The notes under the pieces were generated by a model. The model saw only the letters and a list, made by a program, of their open reading frames with translations. It made no database searches and was not told the DNA's origin. A stretch of DNA of 26,604 nucleotides from IMG/VR virus record IMGVR_UViG_3300039188_000010, positions 1 through 26,604 of that record; one strand, 5' to 3'. This document shows positions 1-6,596 of the stretch, in pieces; positions within the stretch are counted from its first letter, which is position 1, and every line of letters starts with the position of its first letter. This DNA comes from a virus. Both the position numbers and the translations under genes were made by a program.

Positions 1-2
1 AA

Positions 3-485
3 CGGAAGGGCTTTTGCTCTTTTGAGCACATGGCAGACTATGGGCTGATAAAGGCCAAGGCGTCTATTGGCAAGAAGAAGCGACAGGATGTCCGCCAGGC
101 CAAAGAGAAGATCAAGACCAAGGGCGCTCACGCCAAGGACACGCAGGCAGCGTTTAACGCATACATTCGTGCAAGGGATTCTGACCTGCCGTGTGTGTCG
201 TGTGGCAGGCACCATAAAGGGCAATATCATGCAGGGCATTATCGGACAGTAGGCGCACATCCTGAACTGCGCTTTGATGAGAATAATTGTCATAAACAAT
301 GCGCACCCTGTAATAACCACAAGTCAGGCAATGTCGTTGACTACCGCATAAACCTGGCCGGCAGGATTGGCGCAGAAAACCTGGCATGGCTAGAGGGACC
401 GCACGAGGCCAAGAAATACACCATTGACGAACTGAAAGCGCTGACAAAATTTTACCGGCAAAAACTTAAAGAAATTGCAAAATAA
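3..485 (+). CDS. ninG: NinG/Rap-like recombination protein, 5'-truncated by window edge
   Basis: This is a relative of lambda NinG (Rap), a DNA-structure-specific nuclease/recombination factor of the phage ninR region. The segment CVSCGRHH, followed by AGHYRTVGAHPELRFDENN and CxxCNNHKSGN, is the NinG core with its Cys/His metal-binding pairs. The first ATG is at 30 and gives 151 residues. However, the frame stays open to base 3 and encodes KGFCSFEH before that ATG, which looks like the end of the family's N-terminal Cys motif. The true start therefore very probably lies left of the window and the ATG at 30 is internal. NinG genes usually sit in the middle/late-early region upstream of the late genes, which fits this position. 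Confidence 0.88.
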   Translation, partial: RKGFCSFEHMADYGLIKAKASIGKKKRQDVRQAKEKIKTKGAHAKDTQAAFNAYIRARDSDLPCVSCGRHHKGQYHAGHYRTVGAHPELRFDENNCHKQCAPCNNHKSGNVVDYRINLAGRIGAENLAWLEGPHEAKKYTIDELKALTKFYRQKLKEIAK

Positions 486-508
486 CCACTTCTATCCAAT
501 ACAATTAA

Positions 509-525
509 AAGCCCGCACAGGGCTT
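509..525. other. Small stem-loop just upstream of an RBS
   Basis: AAGCCC and GGGCTT form a 6-bp stem around the loop GCACA, ending one base before the AGGAG ribosome site of the next gene. On the minus strand it would be followed by TTTTAATT, so a weak minus-strand terminator is possible. A role in transcription or translation on the plus strand is only inference. Confidence 0.3.
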
Positions 526-536
526 AGGAGAACGAT

Positions 537-1013
537 ATGAGCAAGCCAGATTGGACAGAAGCACCGGAAGGCGCAACGCACTGGGATAGCAGGGGCGATT
601 GTTTTTGTACTAAGTTTGGATGGTGGAACCGCGGCGAATATCAAGAAGGAAAAACCCCAGAATGGGGCACAGACCGCCACACACCGCGCCCTGTAGGGCC
701 ACCATCAAACGACTGGGTAGACGGCTGGCCACCAGTAGGCTTTCATGGTGAGTGCCGGTGGGGTTCAAGCGTAGAGTGGTTTGAGTGCGTCGTGATACCT
801 GTCGGCCAGGTTGTTGTGCAGGGATCGGCGGGTAACTGGAATGTGGTCAGCGACCTGAAAGAATATGATTATATCTTCCGTGACACCCCAGAAGCCGACA
901 AGGCTGACCGAATACTGCTAACGGGAATTTTAAATTATATGCGCAGAGAATCCGACGTTGGCGTAATAGCTGATAAAATCATTGAGCTAGGCTTCACGAC
1001 TGCGCAAGAGTAA
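537..1013 (+). CDS. Hypothetical phage protein, Trp-rich N-terminal half
   Basis: This is a 158-residue acidic, soluble protein with no signal peptide or membrane segment. The first 95 residues are rich in Trp and Gly, opening with APEGATHWD. A similar opening is common in small phage proteins of unknown role encoded near replication or ninR regions. The C-terminal 40 residues look helical. The start is clear: AGGAG lies 6 bases before ATG 537. It sits alone between ninG and a structured non-coding interval. I do not recognise a function. Confidence 0.75.
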   Translation: MSKPDWTEAPEGATHWDSRGDCFCTKFGWWNRGEYQEGKTPEWGTDRHTPRPVGPPSNDWVDGWPPVGFHGECRWGSSVEWFECVVIPVGQVVVQGSAGNWNVVSDLKEYDYIFRDTPEADKADRILLTGILNYMRRESDVGVIADKIIELGFTTAQE

Positions 1014-1101
1014 TGTTACAGTAAACACCTCGCTGCGATAGCGACACCCTTCAGTTTCCGGTGCTGATGAAAGCCGGACACACTAAACAGAGGGTAGGAT
1101 T

Positions 1102-1203
1102 ATGGATTCTTCAGATGAGTTTGCTTCGCTTGTATGTGTATTAATCGCAGCGGTTTTGGGTACAATTACTATTTTGTGTAATGCTAGCCGGGCACAAAAC
1201 TAA
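1102..1203 (+). CDS. Small single-TM protein (33 aa)
   Basis: A 33-residue ORF starts at ATG 1102, seven bases after AGAGGG. After an acidic N-terminus (MDSSDEF) comes one hydrophobic stretch of about 18 residues (roughly residues 8-26), then a short polar tail. This looks like a tiny inner-membrane protein. It overlaps the next small ORF by 23 bases in the +1 frame. It could be an independent peptide or the membrane half of a protein split by a frameshift. Function unknown. Confidence 0.45.
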   Translation: MDSSDEFASLVCVLIAAVLGTITILCNASRAQN

Positions 1204-1321
1204 AGACGTAATGGCCGAAATGGTAGCTAGCGGAGCGGACCCAGTTGCTGTAATGTGTGCAATGGATACATCAATAGAAGGTGACCGGGCTATTTGCTTA
1301 GTGACTCTTGGCCCACGGTAA
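1181..1321 (+). CDS. Small ORF (46 aa) overlapping the TM peptide
   Basis: This 46-residue ORF begins at ATG 1181 inside the preceding ORF and has no clear Shine-Dalgarno, so translation would depend on coupling. The predicted protein contains MVASGADPVAVMCAM and a second Cys near the end (AICLV). From memory this resembles short phage proteins that have a membrane segment directly before an AGADP-type motif. That suggests the two ORFs may be one protein in relatives. Unknown function; it may not be expressed alone. Confidence 0.4.
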   Translation: MLAGHKTKDVMAEMVASGADPVAVMCAMDTSIEGDRAICLVTLGPR

Positions 1322-1335
1322 GACGTTACATGCAT

Positions 1336-1363
1336 CTCACTGGGCGCATCAGTGAGCACTGAT
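1336..1363. promoter_or_regulatory. Two overlapping, mutually exclusive inverted repeats
   Basis: CTCACTG (1336-1342) can pair perfectly with CAGTGAG (1350-1356) around a 7-base loop. ATCAGTG (1348-1354) can pair perfectly with CACTGAT (1357-1363) around a 2-base spacer. The CAGTG segment is shared, so the two stems cannot form together. As DNA, the second is a 16-bp near-perfect palindrome of operator size; as RNA, the pair resembles a switch. Confidence 0.5.
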
Positions 1364-1528
1364 AAGGGCTTCGGTCAAAGTGTTGTTGACGTTAAAAGCG
1401 TGTTCTCGAAGCGACAGCATTTCGAAGTCTTTTTCAGTGTGGTGAATGCGCAGTGCTGATGCGCACAGGACTCTCCTAAAGAAAGTGAACAGGGGAAGGC
1501 ATTTAGGGCTTTCACTTACGGAACCTAC

Positions 1529-1569
1529 CGGATGATGGGATCAGCTCCATCCGCCACACTATTTTTTTA
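1529..1569 (+). terminator. Possible weak terminator before the terminase operon
   Basis: CGGATG and CATCCG form a 6-bp stem around a 13-base loop. A run of seven T lies about nine bases downstream rather than directly after the stem. The spacing makes efficient termination doubtful. Confidence 0.3.
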
Positions 1570-1679
1570 GCCTGCCTCCGGCGATTAGTAGGAGGATGCG
1601 CTACAGCCATATGCGCGTATCTGCAAAATGGCACCTTACGCCCGCTAATCAAGGGGCATTTTTTGTTGGCGAAATAGTG

Positions 1680-1685
1680 TATAAT
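1680..1685 (+). promoter_or_regulatory. Consensus -10 box (TATAAT) touching the small terminase start
   Basis: A perfect TATAAT ends six bases before ATG 1692, so transcription would begin at or next to the start codon. No good -35 hexamer lies 16-18 bases upstream. Either this is an activator-dependent promoter giving a leaderless mRNA, or a chance match. Confidence 0.4.
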
Positions 1686-1691
1686 CGGTGT

Positions 1692-2090
1692 ATGGAAAAC
1701 ACAAAGATAGGCGCGCCAACAAAGTACACTCAAGCCCTGCAACAGCAGGCAGACGAGTACATCTATAAGTTCAAGGAGGTCGGCGACGTTATCCCTAGCC
1801 GTGTTGGGCTGTGCTGCTACTTGGGCGTGTCAAGGCGTGTAAGCTACGAATGGGAAAAACTTTACCCTGAATTTCTGCACACGTTAGAGAACATCGACGC
1901 AATGCAGGAGCGTACAGCGGTAAACCGTGGGCTTGACGGCACGTTCAACGCTGCTATCACTAAGCTAATACTGCACAATCATGGCTATAGCGAGAAGTCG
2001 GAGCTGTCACACACAAGCCCTGACGGCAGTATGACGCCAAACCCCACCCGCATTGAACTGGTTGCGCCCGTTGTCGACCCTAAGCATTGA
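1692..2090 (+). CDS. terS: Terminase small subunit
   Basis: This 132-residue protein is the likely DNA-recognition subunit of the packaging motor; it selects phage DNA and hands it to the large terminase encoded immediately downstream. The start of the form GAPTKYT, a helix-turn-helix-like segment at about residues 34-56 (IPSRVGLCCYLGVSRRVSYEW), and the following oligomerisation-type region (AVNRGLDGTFNAAITKLILHNHGYSEKSE) match gp3-like phage DNA-packaging proteins. ATG 1692 was chosen because family similarity begins here. In-frame ATGs at 1596 and 1611 would add unrelated residues, and GGAGG abuts the 1596 ATG with no spacing. There is no Shine-Dalgarno at 1692. Its end overlaps the large subunit gene. 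Confidence 0.82.
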   Translation: MENTKIGAPTKYTQALQQQADEYIYKFKEVGDVIPSRVGLCCYLGVSRRVSYEWEKLYPEFLHTLENIDAMQERTAVNRGLDGTFNAAITKLILHNHGYSEKSELSHTSPDGSMTPNPTRIELVAPVVDPKH

Positions 2091-3294
2091 GCTTCCTCCC
2101 AAGTTAATACCACTCTTTGCTGAGCCTAGAGGCAGCCTTAGATACCGTGTAATGCACGGCGGGCGAGGGTCTGGCAAATCGTTCACGTCTGCAAAGATGG
2201 CCGCTATATGGGGTGCCATAGACCCGCTGCGCATCTTGTGCGTTCGTGAGCTGCAAAACTCTATTAAAGAATCATTCCATGCCGAGTTAAAGAACGCTAT
2301 TGAGTCTTGCCCTTGGCTGTCTACGCAATACGACGTCGGCGTTGATTACCTTCGGCACCGCAGCAACGGCACAGAGTTCATCTTTCGCGGCCTGCGTCAC
2401 AACATCGGGTCTATAAAGTCGCTTGCTCAGGTGGATTTGTGCGTAGTTGAGGAAGCGGAAGATATACCGGCGGCGGGCTGGGTGGATCTGCTGCCAACAA
2501 TACGCGCTGCTAACTCCGAAATATGGATTATTTACAACCCAAAAAAGCGTAACAGTTGGGTGGCGCAAACATTTCAATTAAGTACGCCGCCGCCTCGGTC
2601 GCACATTGTCGAAATTAATTGGCAAGACAATCCGTTCTTTTCCAAAATACTAGAAGAGCAGCGCCTCGACGCACTGGAAAGACTAGACCCGTCGCTATAC
2701 GCGCACATCTGGGAGGGCCAATTCTGGGAAAGCTCACAGGCCCAAGTGTTCAGTGGCAAGTATGTGCAGCGCGAGTTTGAACCTGCGTACAACTGGGACG
2801 GTCCTTACTTCGGCCTTGATTTCGGGTTTTCTCAGGACCCCACGGCAGGGGTGAAGTGCTGGGCTTATAATGGCGACCTGTATATCGAGCACGAGCTATA
2901 TGCTCAGCACCTTGAGATTGACGACACAAGCCAGGCCATGATCGAGAGCCTGCCAGACGTTGAACGCCATACAGTACGCGGGGACAACGCCAGGCCAGAG
3001 TCAATCAGCTATCTGAAGCGCCACGGCATTCGGCGCATAGTTTCATGCAAGAAGGGTGCCGGTTCGGTTGAAGATGGCATAGAGTTCATGCGCTCGTTTG
3101 GCAAGATCATCATCCACCCGCGATGCAAAAACACATTCAACGAGTTCAACCTGTACAGCTACAAGGTTGACCGCTATTCTGGTGACATACTGCCGAAGCT
3201 GGTAGACTCTGATAATCACGCCATTGATGCGATAAGATACGCGCTGGAGCCTATTATGAAGGGAAAATTTACCAACTACGGAAAACTCCTATAA
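2053..3294 (+). CDS. terL: Terminase large subunit (ATPase/nuclease)
   Basis: This is the motor ATPase and headful/cos nuclease of DNA packaging, of the Terminase_3/PBSX type, about 413 residues, a usual length. Numbering from TTG 2053, Walker A is GGRGSGKS at 36-43, Walker B is VDLCVVEEAED at 127-137 with the catalytic Glu pair, and the YNP coupling motif is near 161-163. The RNase H-like nuclease carries D256 (GLDFGFSQDPTAG), D311 (RGDNARPES) and D387 (DSDNHAIDAIRYALEP). No ATG precedes Walker A except one at its border, so the start must be a TTG at 2053, 2062 or 2071, inside terS, with no visible Shine-Dalgarno; coupling to terS is likely. Its stop overlaps the portal start as TAATG. Confidence 0.93.
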   Translation: MNWLRPLSTLSIELPPKLIPLFAEPRGSLRYRVMHGGRGSGKSFTSAKMAAIWGAIDPLRILCVRELQNSIKESFHAELKNAIESCPWLSTQYDVGVDYLRHRSNGTEFIFRGLRHNIGSIKSLAQVDLCVVEEAEDIPAAGWVDLLPTIRAANSEIWIIYNPKKRNSWVAQTFQLSTPPPRSHIVEINWQDNPFFSKILEEQRLDALERLDPSLYAHIWEGQFWESSQAQVFSGKYVQREFEPAYNWDGPYFGLDFGFSQDPTAGVKCWAYNGDLYIEHELYAQHLEIDDTSQAMIESLPDVERHTVRGDNARPESISYLKRHGIRRIVSCKKGAGSVEDGIEFMRSFGKIIIHPRCKNTFNEFNLYSYKVDRYSGDILPKLVDSDNHAIDAIRYALEPIMKGKFTNYGKLL

Positions 3295-4553
3295 TGCCCA
3301 GCTTCCCCCGCAGATTCGCAGACGGCATCACTAGCCTCACCAACAAGCTGGCGAACCGGCGCAACGTGCACAACAACAACCGCATGACCAGCACGCGGGT
3401 AGACTTTGACGAGCTGCGGGCGATCTATAAGACGGGCGTGGGTAGCAAGATCATTCGCATCAAGTCCGGCATTGCGTTGAACGAAACTTTGCAATTCGAG
3501 AGCACAATAGACAAAGACTATTACGAGACACGCCTTCAGCAACACGTCAAAAACACCTGCAAATTCATGCTGGCGTTTGGCCGTGGGATCATCGTCACGC
3601 AAGAGCCTGGCGCTGACCTTAGCTCACCCCTGCCAGTGATTGACGATTACACGAACGTTCGATGCCTGGTGTTTAGCGGCGACATGGTGTATGTCCAGAG
3701 CGTCGAGCACAACCTAAATAGCCCCAATTACTACAAGCCAAAGTTCTACAGCATACGCGGCTTTACAATCCACCCGAGCCGCGTGGTCGATATGACTTAC
3801 GTGCAGCCGGTTGAGCTTGACGCGCCTGAATATTTCTTTGGCGGCATATCTGAATTTGAGCTGATCCGCAACGAGCTGGTGAGCGATCAAATTGTACAGC
3901 GTGCCGTGCCGGCCATCCTTGAAAAGTCATCCACAGTCTTTTACAAGGTCACCGGGTTCAAGGATCTGATCAACGACAAAAAAGAGGATGATCTGCTGCG
4001 TTACTTTGCCGGCCTAGAAGATCTTAGGTCATCATACGGCGCTGGCGTCATCGACAAAGAAGATGAGGTTGTTACGGTACAGCAAACCCTGAGCAACCTG
4101 GCAGAGTCAGACATGATTACCTTGCGCCGCTTGGCTATGGTGACGGGCTTGTCACTGTCTACCCTAGTAGGTGAGCCACCTAAAGGATTGAACGGCAGTG
4201 GCGAGGGCGACAGGCAGGTGGACATGCAGACCATCAAATCGCTGCAATCAGAGTATCTGCTGGACAAGATTAACCGGCTTATGGCTATGCACGGGCGCGG
4301 GCGCGTGTCGTTCAAAGAGAACCAGGGCCAGACCGACAAAGACCGCATCGGCCAAGAGACTGAGGTTATTAAAAACGCTCTTGTGCTATGGCAGATGGGC
4401 CTTGACTACGACAAGTATTTGCTAGATAACGGCGTGACCGAGAGTGACCCATTTGAAGAAATGTTTGGCAAGCCTGATCAGGGCGAAGCGCCGACGCCTG
4501 AGCAGGGCGGCATGAGCCTAGAGGAACTGATGGGGGGCGACAATGAAGCGTGA
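3294..4553 (+). CDS. Portal protein (DUF1073 family)
   Basis: This 419-residue protein matches the DUF1073 group of phage portals, the dodecameric ring at the capsid vertex through which DNA passes. Supporting features are its position directly after terL, the central LAFGRGIIV segment, a stem-like helical region (ISEFELIRNELVSDQIVQRAVPAILEKSS), and the conserved C-terminal part with GLSLSTLVGEPPKGLNGSGEGD, followed by a helical region and an acidic, Gly/Met-rich tail. It starts at ATG 3294 within the stop of terL and overlaps the minor head gene by 11 bases. Databases sometimes label this family 'anti-CBASS Acb1-like' because of naming history; gene order argues for portal. Confidence 0.88.
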   Translation: MPSFPRRFADGITSLTNKLANRRNVHNNNRMTSTRVDFDELRAIYKTGVGSKIIRIKSGIALNETLQFESTIDKDYYETRLQQHVKNTCKFMLAFGRGIIVTQEPGADLSSPLPVIDDYTNVRCLVFSGDMVYVQSVEHNLNSPNYYKPKFYSIRGFTIHPSRVVDMTYVQPVELDAPEYFFGGISEFELIRNELVSDQIVQRAVPAILEKSSTVFYKVTGFKDLINDKKEDDLLRYFAGLEDLRSSYGAGVIDKEDEVVTVQQTLSNLAESDMITLRRLAMVTGLSLSTLVGEPPKGLNGSGEGDRQVDMQTIKSLQSEYLLDKINRLMAMHGRGRVSFKENQGQTDKDRIGQETEVIKNALVLWQMGLDYDKYLLDNGVTESDPFEEMFGKPDQGEAPTPEQGGMSLEELMGGDNEA

Positions 4554-5385
4554 AGTCTGCTGTCCAAACGGCGCGAAAGTAAAGTCACCCGAGCCACCTA
4601 AGTCGGAGATACGGCAGTTCGGCAACGCCATAGAATACATGGTCGACCAAATGGCGCAACGCTGGCGTAACCAGATATTCAGCGAGTTGAATCAGGATAC
4701 GGTTGCCAAGTTCGCGGACTCAGTAGCCATGCAAGACGCCAAGCAATCCGGTAACTTTGCCAAAGTGTTTCTAGCCATGGCGGCACGTGTACAGCGCAAG
4801 CTATTAAAGCAGTTCGACGGCAAGCGTCTTGACAAGATGACCAACAAGTACACCGGCAAGGTCAACCGGCGCAATCAGTCAGAGTTTTACCGGCGCGTGT
4901 CTGCAAGCGTGGGGATTAGCCGAGAAGAGCTTGAAGCCACCGAAGGGCTGACGTTTCAGATCAACGCCTTTCAAGCCGAAACCCAGCAGTGGGTCAAGAA
5001 GATGCGTGACGATACCCTGCAGCAGTGGACAAGCAACACGCTTAGGTCCATGGCTGAGGGCAAGAGCTTGCCGGAGATAATGAAGCAGTTTGATGGCATG
5101 GTGGAGCAGCGCCGGGGCCATGCCAAGATGGTTGCGCGTACTCAGATTGCCACGTTCAACAGTTTAACCAGCAAGGCAAGAGCGCAGAATCTAGGCATTA
5201 AAAAGGCAGTCTGGAAAACCTCAATGGATGAGCGCGTGAGAGCATGTCACCAGGTCCGAGATGGAAAAGAATACCTATTAAGCGAGGGGCTGTATTCTTC
5301 TTGTGATGGTAAAACATTGCAGGCTGGAACAGATTATAATTGTCGCTGCACAGCAATAATGGTCATTCCCGAGATGGAGCAATAA
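4543..5385 (+). CDS. Minor head morphogenesis protein (Mu F / SPP1 gp7-like)
   Basis: This 280-residue minor capsid protein is of the phage Mu gpF/SPP1 gp7 superfamily, thought to bind the portal and travel with the DNA. The diagnostic C-terminal domain is present: VARTQIATFNS at about 197-207, then VWKTSMDERVRACHQVRDGK, and a closing CRCTAIMVIP motif near the end. The N-terminal 150 residues are helical and basic. ATG 4543 lies inside the portal gene (11-base overlap), consistent with coupled translation. After its stop comes a consensus promoter, so it ends the packaging/portal group. Confidence 0.88.
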   Translation: MKREVCCPNGAKVKSPEPPKSEIRQFGNAIEYMVDQMAQRWRNQIFSELNQDTVAKFADSVAMQDAKQSGNFAKVFLAMAARVQRKLLKQFDGKRLDKMTNKYTGKVNRRNQSEFYRRVSASVGISREELEATEGLTFQINAFQAETQQWVKKMRDDTLQQWTSNTLRSMAEGKSLPEIMKQFDGMVEQRRGHAKMVARTQIATFNSLTSKARAQNLGIKKAVWKTSMDERVRACHQVRDGKEYLLSEGLYSSCDGKTLQAGTDYNCRCTAIMVIPEMEQ

Positions 5386-5395
5386 ACGCACCAAT

Positions 5396-5424
5396 TTGAC
5401 ACCATAGCCTTAGCATATTAAAAT
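5396..5424 (+). promoter_or_regulatory. Strong sigma70-like promoter before protease/scaffold/capsid genes
   Basis: TTGACA (5396-5401), a 17-base spacer and TAAAAT (5419-5424) match the sigma70 consensus at 11 of 12 positions in the 66-base gap after the minor head gene. Initiation near 5431 would give a leader of about 20 bases with AAAGG before ATG 5451. It excludes the TTG at 5424 as the start for transcripts from this promoter. Confidence 0.75.
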
Positions 5425-5450
5425 TGCGCAAACCAGTTAAAGGCTTTTAT

Positions 5451-6593
5451 ATGCCAACGATTCGCAAGCAGTTTTCCGATCTAGCTGTTTACTCAGATAC
5501 AGCGCGTACTGCCGTGTCTGTGCGGGATGGCGTTCTTGAGTACTTGGGGGCAGAGCTTGGCCTTGAGCCACTTGATCGCGTGTTCACTGTCTACCGGGGT
5601 CCAGCTACTATTGCAAACGCAGCTTACCTTATGCCCGGAATACCGCTGACCGATGGCCATGTAAGTATGGATGGGCCGGCTGTTGAGTCTGGCTCGCAAG
5701 TGGAGTCGTCAGCGGTAATTGATTTAGTGGACGAGCCAACGCACTCGCGAATTGCAGTTCATAATAAGCTTTCTGTAAGCGATGAATTGCAGATCCTCCT
5801 AAAAGACAAACATCAATTATCTCTTGGCTATGAAGCAGACCTTGTGCCACACAGCCGTTTTGACTTTGAGCAGATAAACATACAACCCCATCACCTTGCC
5901 GCTGTCCCTGCTGGCCGTTGTGGCCCCCTGTGCAGCTTCATTGACCGCAAACCCGATACACCCGTAAAGCCCCAGGAGGGCGACACCATGAAGCCGAAGA
6001 AGTTAATCAAGGCGTTTACCGACGCTGAAGGTTCGGTGAGCCTGGAGCAGATCGTGGAGATTGCCACAGGCTTGCCCGAAGCTATCCGTAAAGTCCCAGT
6101 TGACCAGCTTGTAAAGTTGATGCCAGCCATGCAGGAAATTATGTCCTATGCCAAAGAGCAGGGTGTCATGCCTGCCGAAGAAGATATGGCGGATGAAGAC
6201 ATGGAGATGGAAGACAAAGACATGGAGGACATGGATAAAGACATGGAAGACGCTGACATGGAAGACATGAACGGCAAAGAAAACTTCGCCGACTCCACCA
6301 AGTTTAAAGATGCTGTCGCCAGCGCTGTTAAAGGCCAAGTCCGCCTGTACTCCGAAGTTGTCAACAAGGCCCGCGACTTTGTAGACGCTGATTATAATTT
6401 CGTCGGCAAGTCTGCCCGCACTGTTATGCGTGACGCCCTGGCCACCCAGAGCACTGACAAGTTCGAAGATGCCGAGCTGTCCGTCGCGTTCAAGTTGCTG
6501 CGCAAGGCGAACACTGACTACTCGCAATTTGGTGACACTAAAGCCGATTCCGGTTTGATGTCTCGTATCTCTGACACTTTGGGGGAGAAATAA
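5451..6593 (+). CDS. Prohead protease-scaffold fusion (DUF2213)
   Basis: This 380-residue protein pairs a DUF2213 protease-like domain (about 1-165) with a scaffold-like C-terminus. Family landmarks are YLGAELG (31-37), LTDGH with candidate catalytic H70, HQLSLGYEAD with candidate catalytic S124, and HHLAAVPAGRCG near 147-158. From about 243 to 276 runs an extremely acidic Met/Asp/Glu repeat (DMED-type units), then a helical C-terminal domain. It would mature the prohead and assist capsid assembly. ATG 5451 is preferred (AAAGG 7 bases upstream); an upstream TTG at 5424 overlaps the -10 box. A second in-frame start at 5988 likely yields a separate scaffold. Confidence 0.85.
   Translation: MPTIRKQFSDLAVYSDTARTAVSVRDGVLEYLGAELGLEPLDRVFTVYRGPATIANAAYLMPGIPLTDGHVSMDGPAVESGSQVESSAVIDLVDEPTHSRIAVHNKLSVSDELQILLKDKHQLSLGYEADLVPHSRFDFEQINIQPHHLAAVPAGRCGPLCSFIDRKPDTPVKPQEGDTMKPKKLIKAFTDAEGSVSLEQIVEIATGLPEAIRKVPVDQLVKLMPAMQEIMSYAKEQGVMPAEEDMADEDMEMEDKDMEDMDKDMEDADMEDMNGKENFADSTKFKDAVASAVKGQVRLYSEVVNKARDFVDADYNFVGKSARTVMRDALATQSTDKFEDAELSVAFKLLRKANTDYSQFGDTKADSGLMSRISDTLGEK
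5988..6593 (+). CDS. Nested scaffold protein from internal start
   Basis: An in-frame ATG at 5988 is preceded by AGGAGGG (5974-5980) with 7-base spacing, a far better ribosome site than that of the full-length gene. It lies right after the DUF2213 domain and would give a 201-residue product made of the acidic linker and helical C-terminus alone. Lambda makes scaffold Nu3 from within protease gene C in the same way. The internal site is seen in the sequence; its use is inference from that precedent. Confidence 0.7.
   Translation: MKPKKLIKAFTDAEGSVSLEQIVEIATGLPEAIRKVPVDQLVKLMPAMQEIMSYAKEQGVMPAEEDMADEDMEMEDKDMEDMDKDMEDADMEDMNGKENFADSTKFKDAVASAVKGQVRLYSEVVNKARDFVDADYNFVGKSARTVMRDALATQSTDKFEDAELSVAFKLLRKANTDYSQFGDTKADSGLMSRISDTLGEK
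6186..6273 (+). repeat. Degenerate GACATGGAA/GACATGGAG repeats (DMED units)
   Basis: Irregular short repeats encode a Met/Asp/Glu/Lys tract with recurring DMED units inside the protease-scaffold gene. The tract is low-complexity and nearly lacks hydrophobic residues other than Met, as expected of a flexible linker. It also creates a long but spurious antisense frame. Confidence 0.7.
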
Positions 6594-6596
6594 CCC

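Larger units (their letters stand above)
1322..1691. other. Structured non-coding interval upstream of terminase
   Basis: These 370 bases lack a convincing gene. They contain two overlapping inverted repeats (1336-1363), a TCGAA/TTCGA hairpin near 1411-1430, five ATGCGC/GCGCAT hexamers between 1344 and 1616, a terminator-like hairpin at 1529-1553, and a CCTCC/GGAGG stem (1575-1595) just before an unused in-frame ATG. In lambda-like phages the site recognised by the small terminase lies close to its gene, so a cos/pac role is plausible but not shown. Confidence 0.45.

Noticed and set aside
1482-1557. tRNA-like sequence ending in GCCA
   Set aside because: No cloverleaf can be drawn: no T-arm consensus and the only stem is the CGGATG/CATCCG hairpin.
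1596-1691. Longer N-terminus for the small terminase from ATG 1596 or 1611
   Set aside because: The added residues do not look like any small terminase, GGAGG touches the first ATG with no spacing, and the stretch includes the -10 box.
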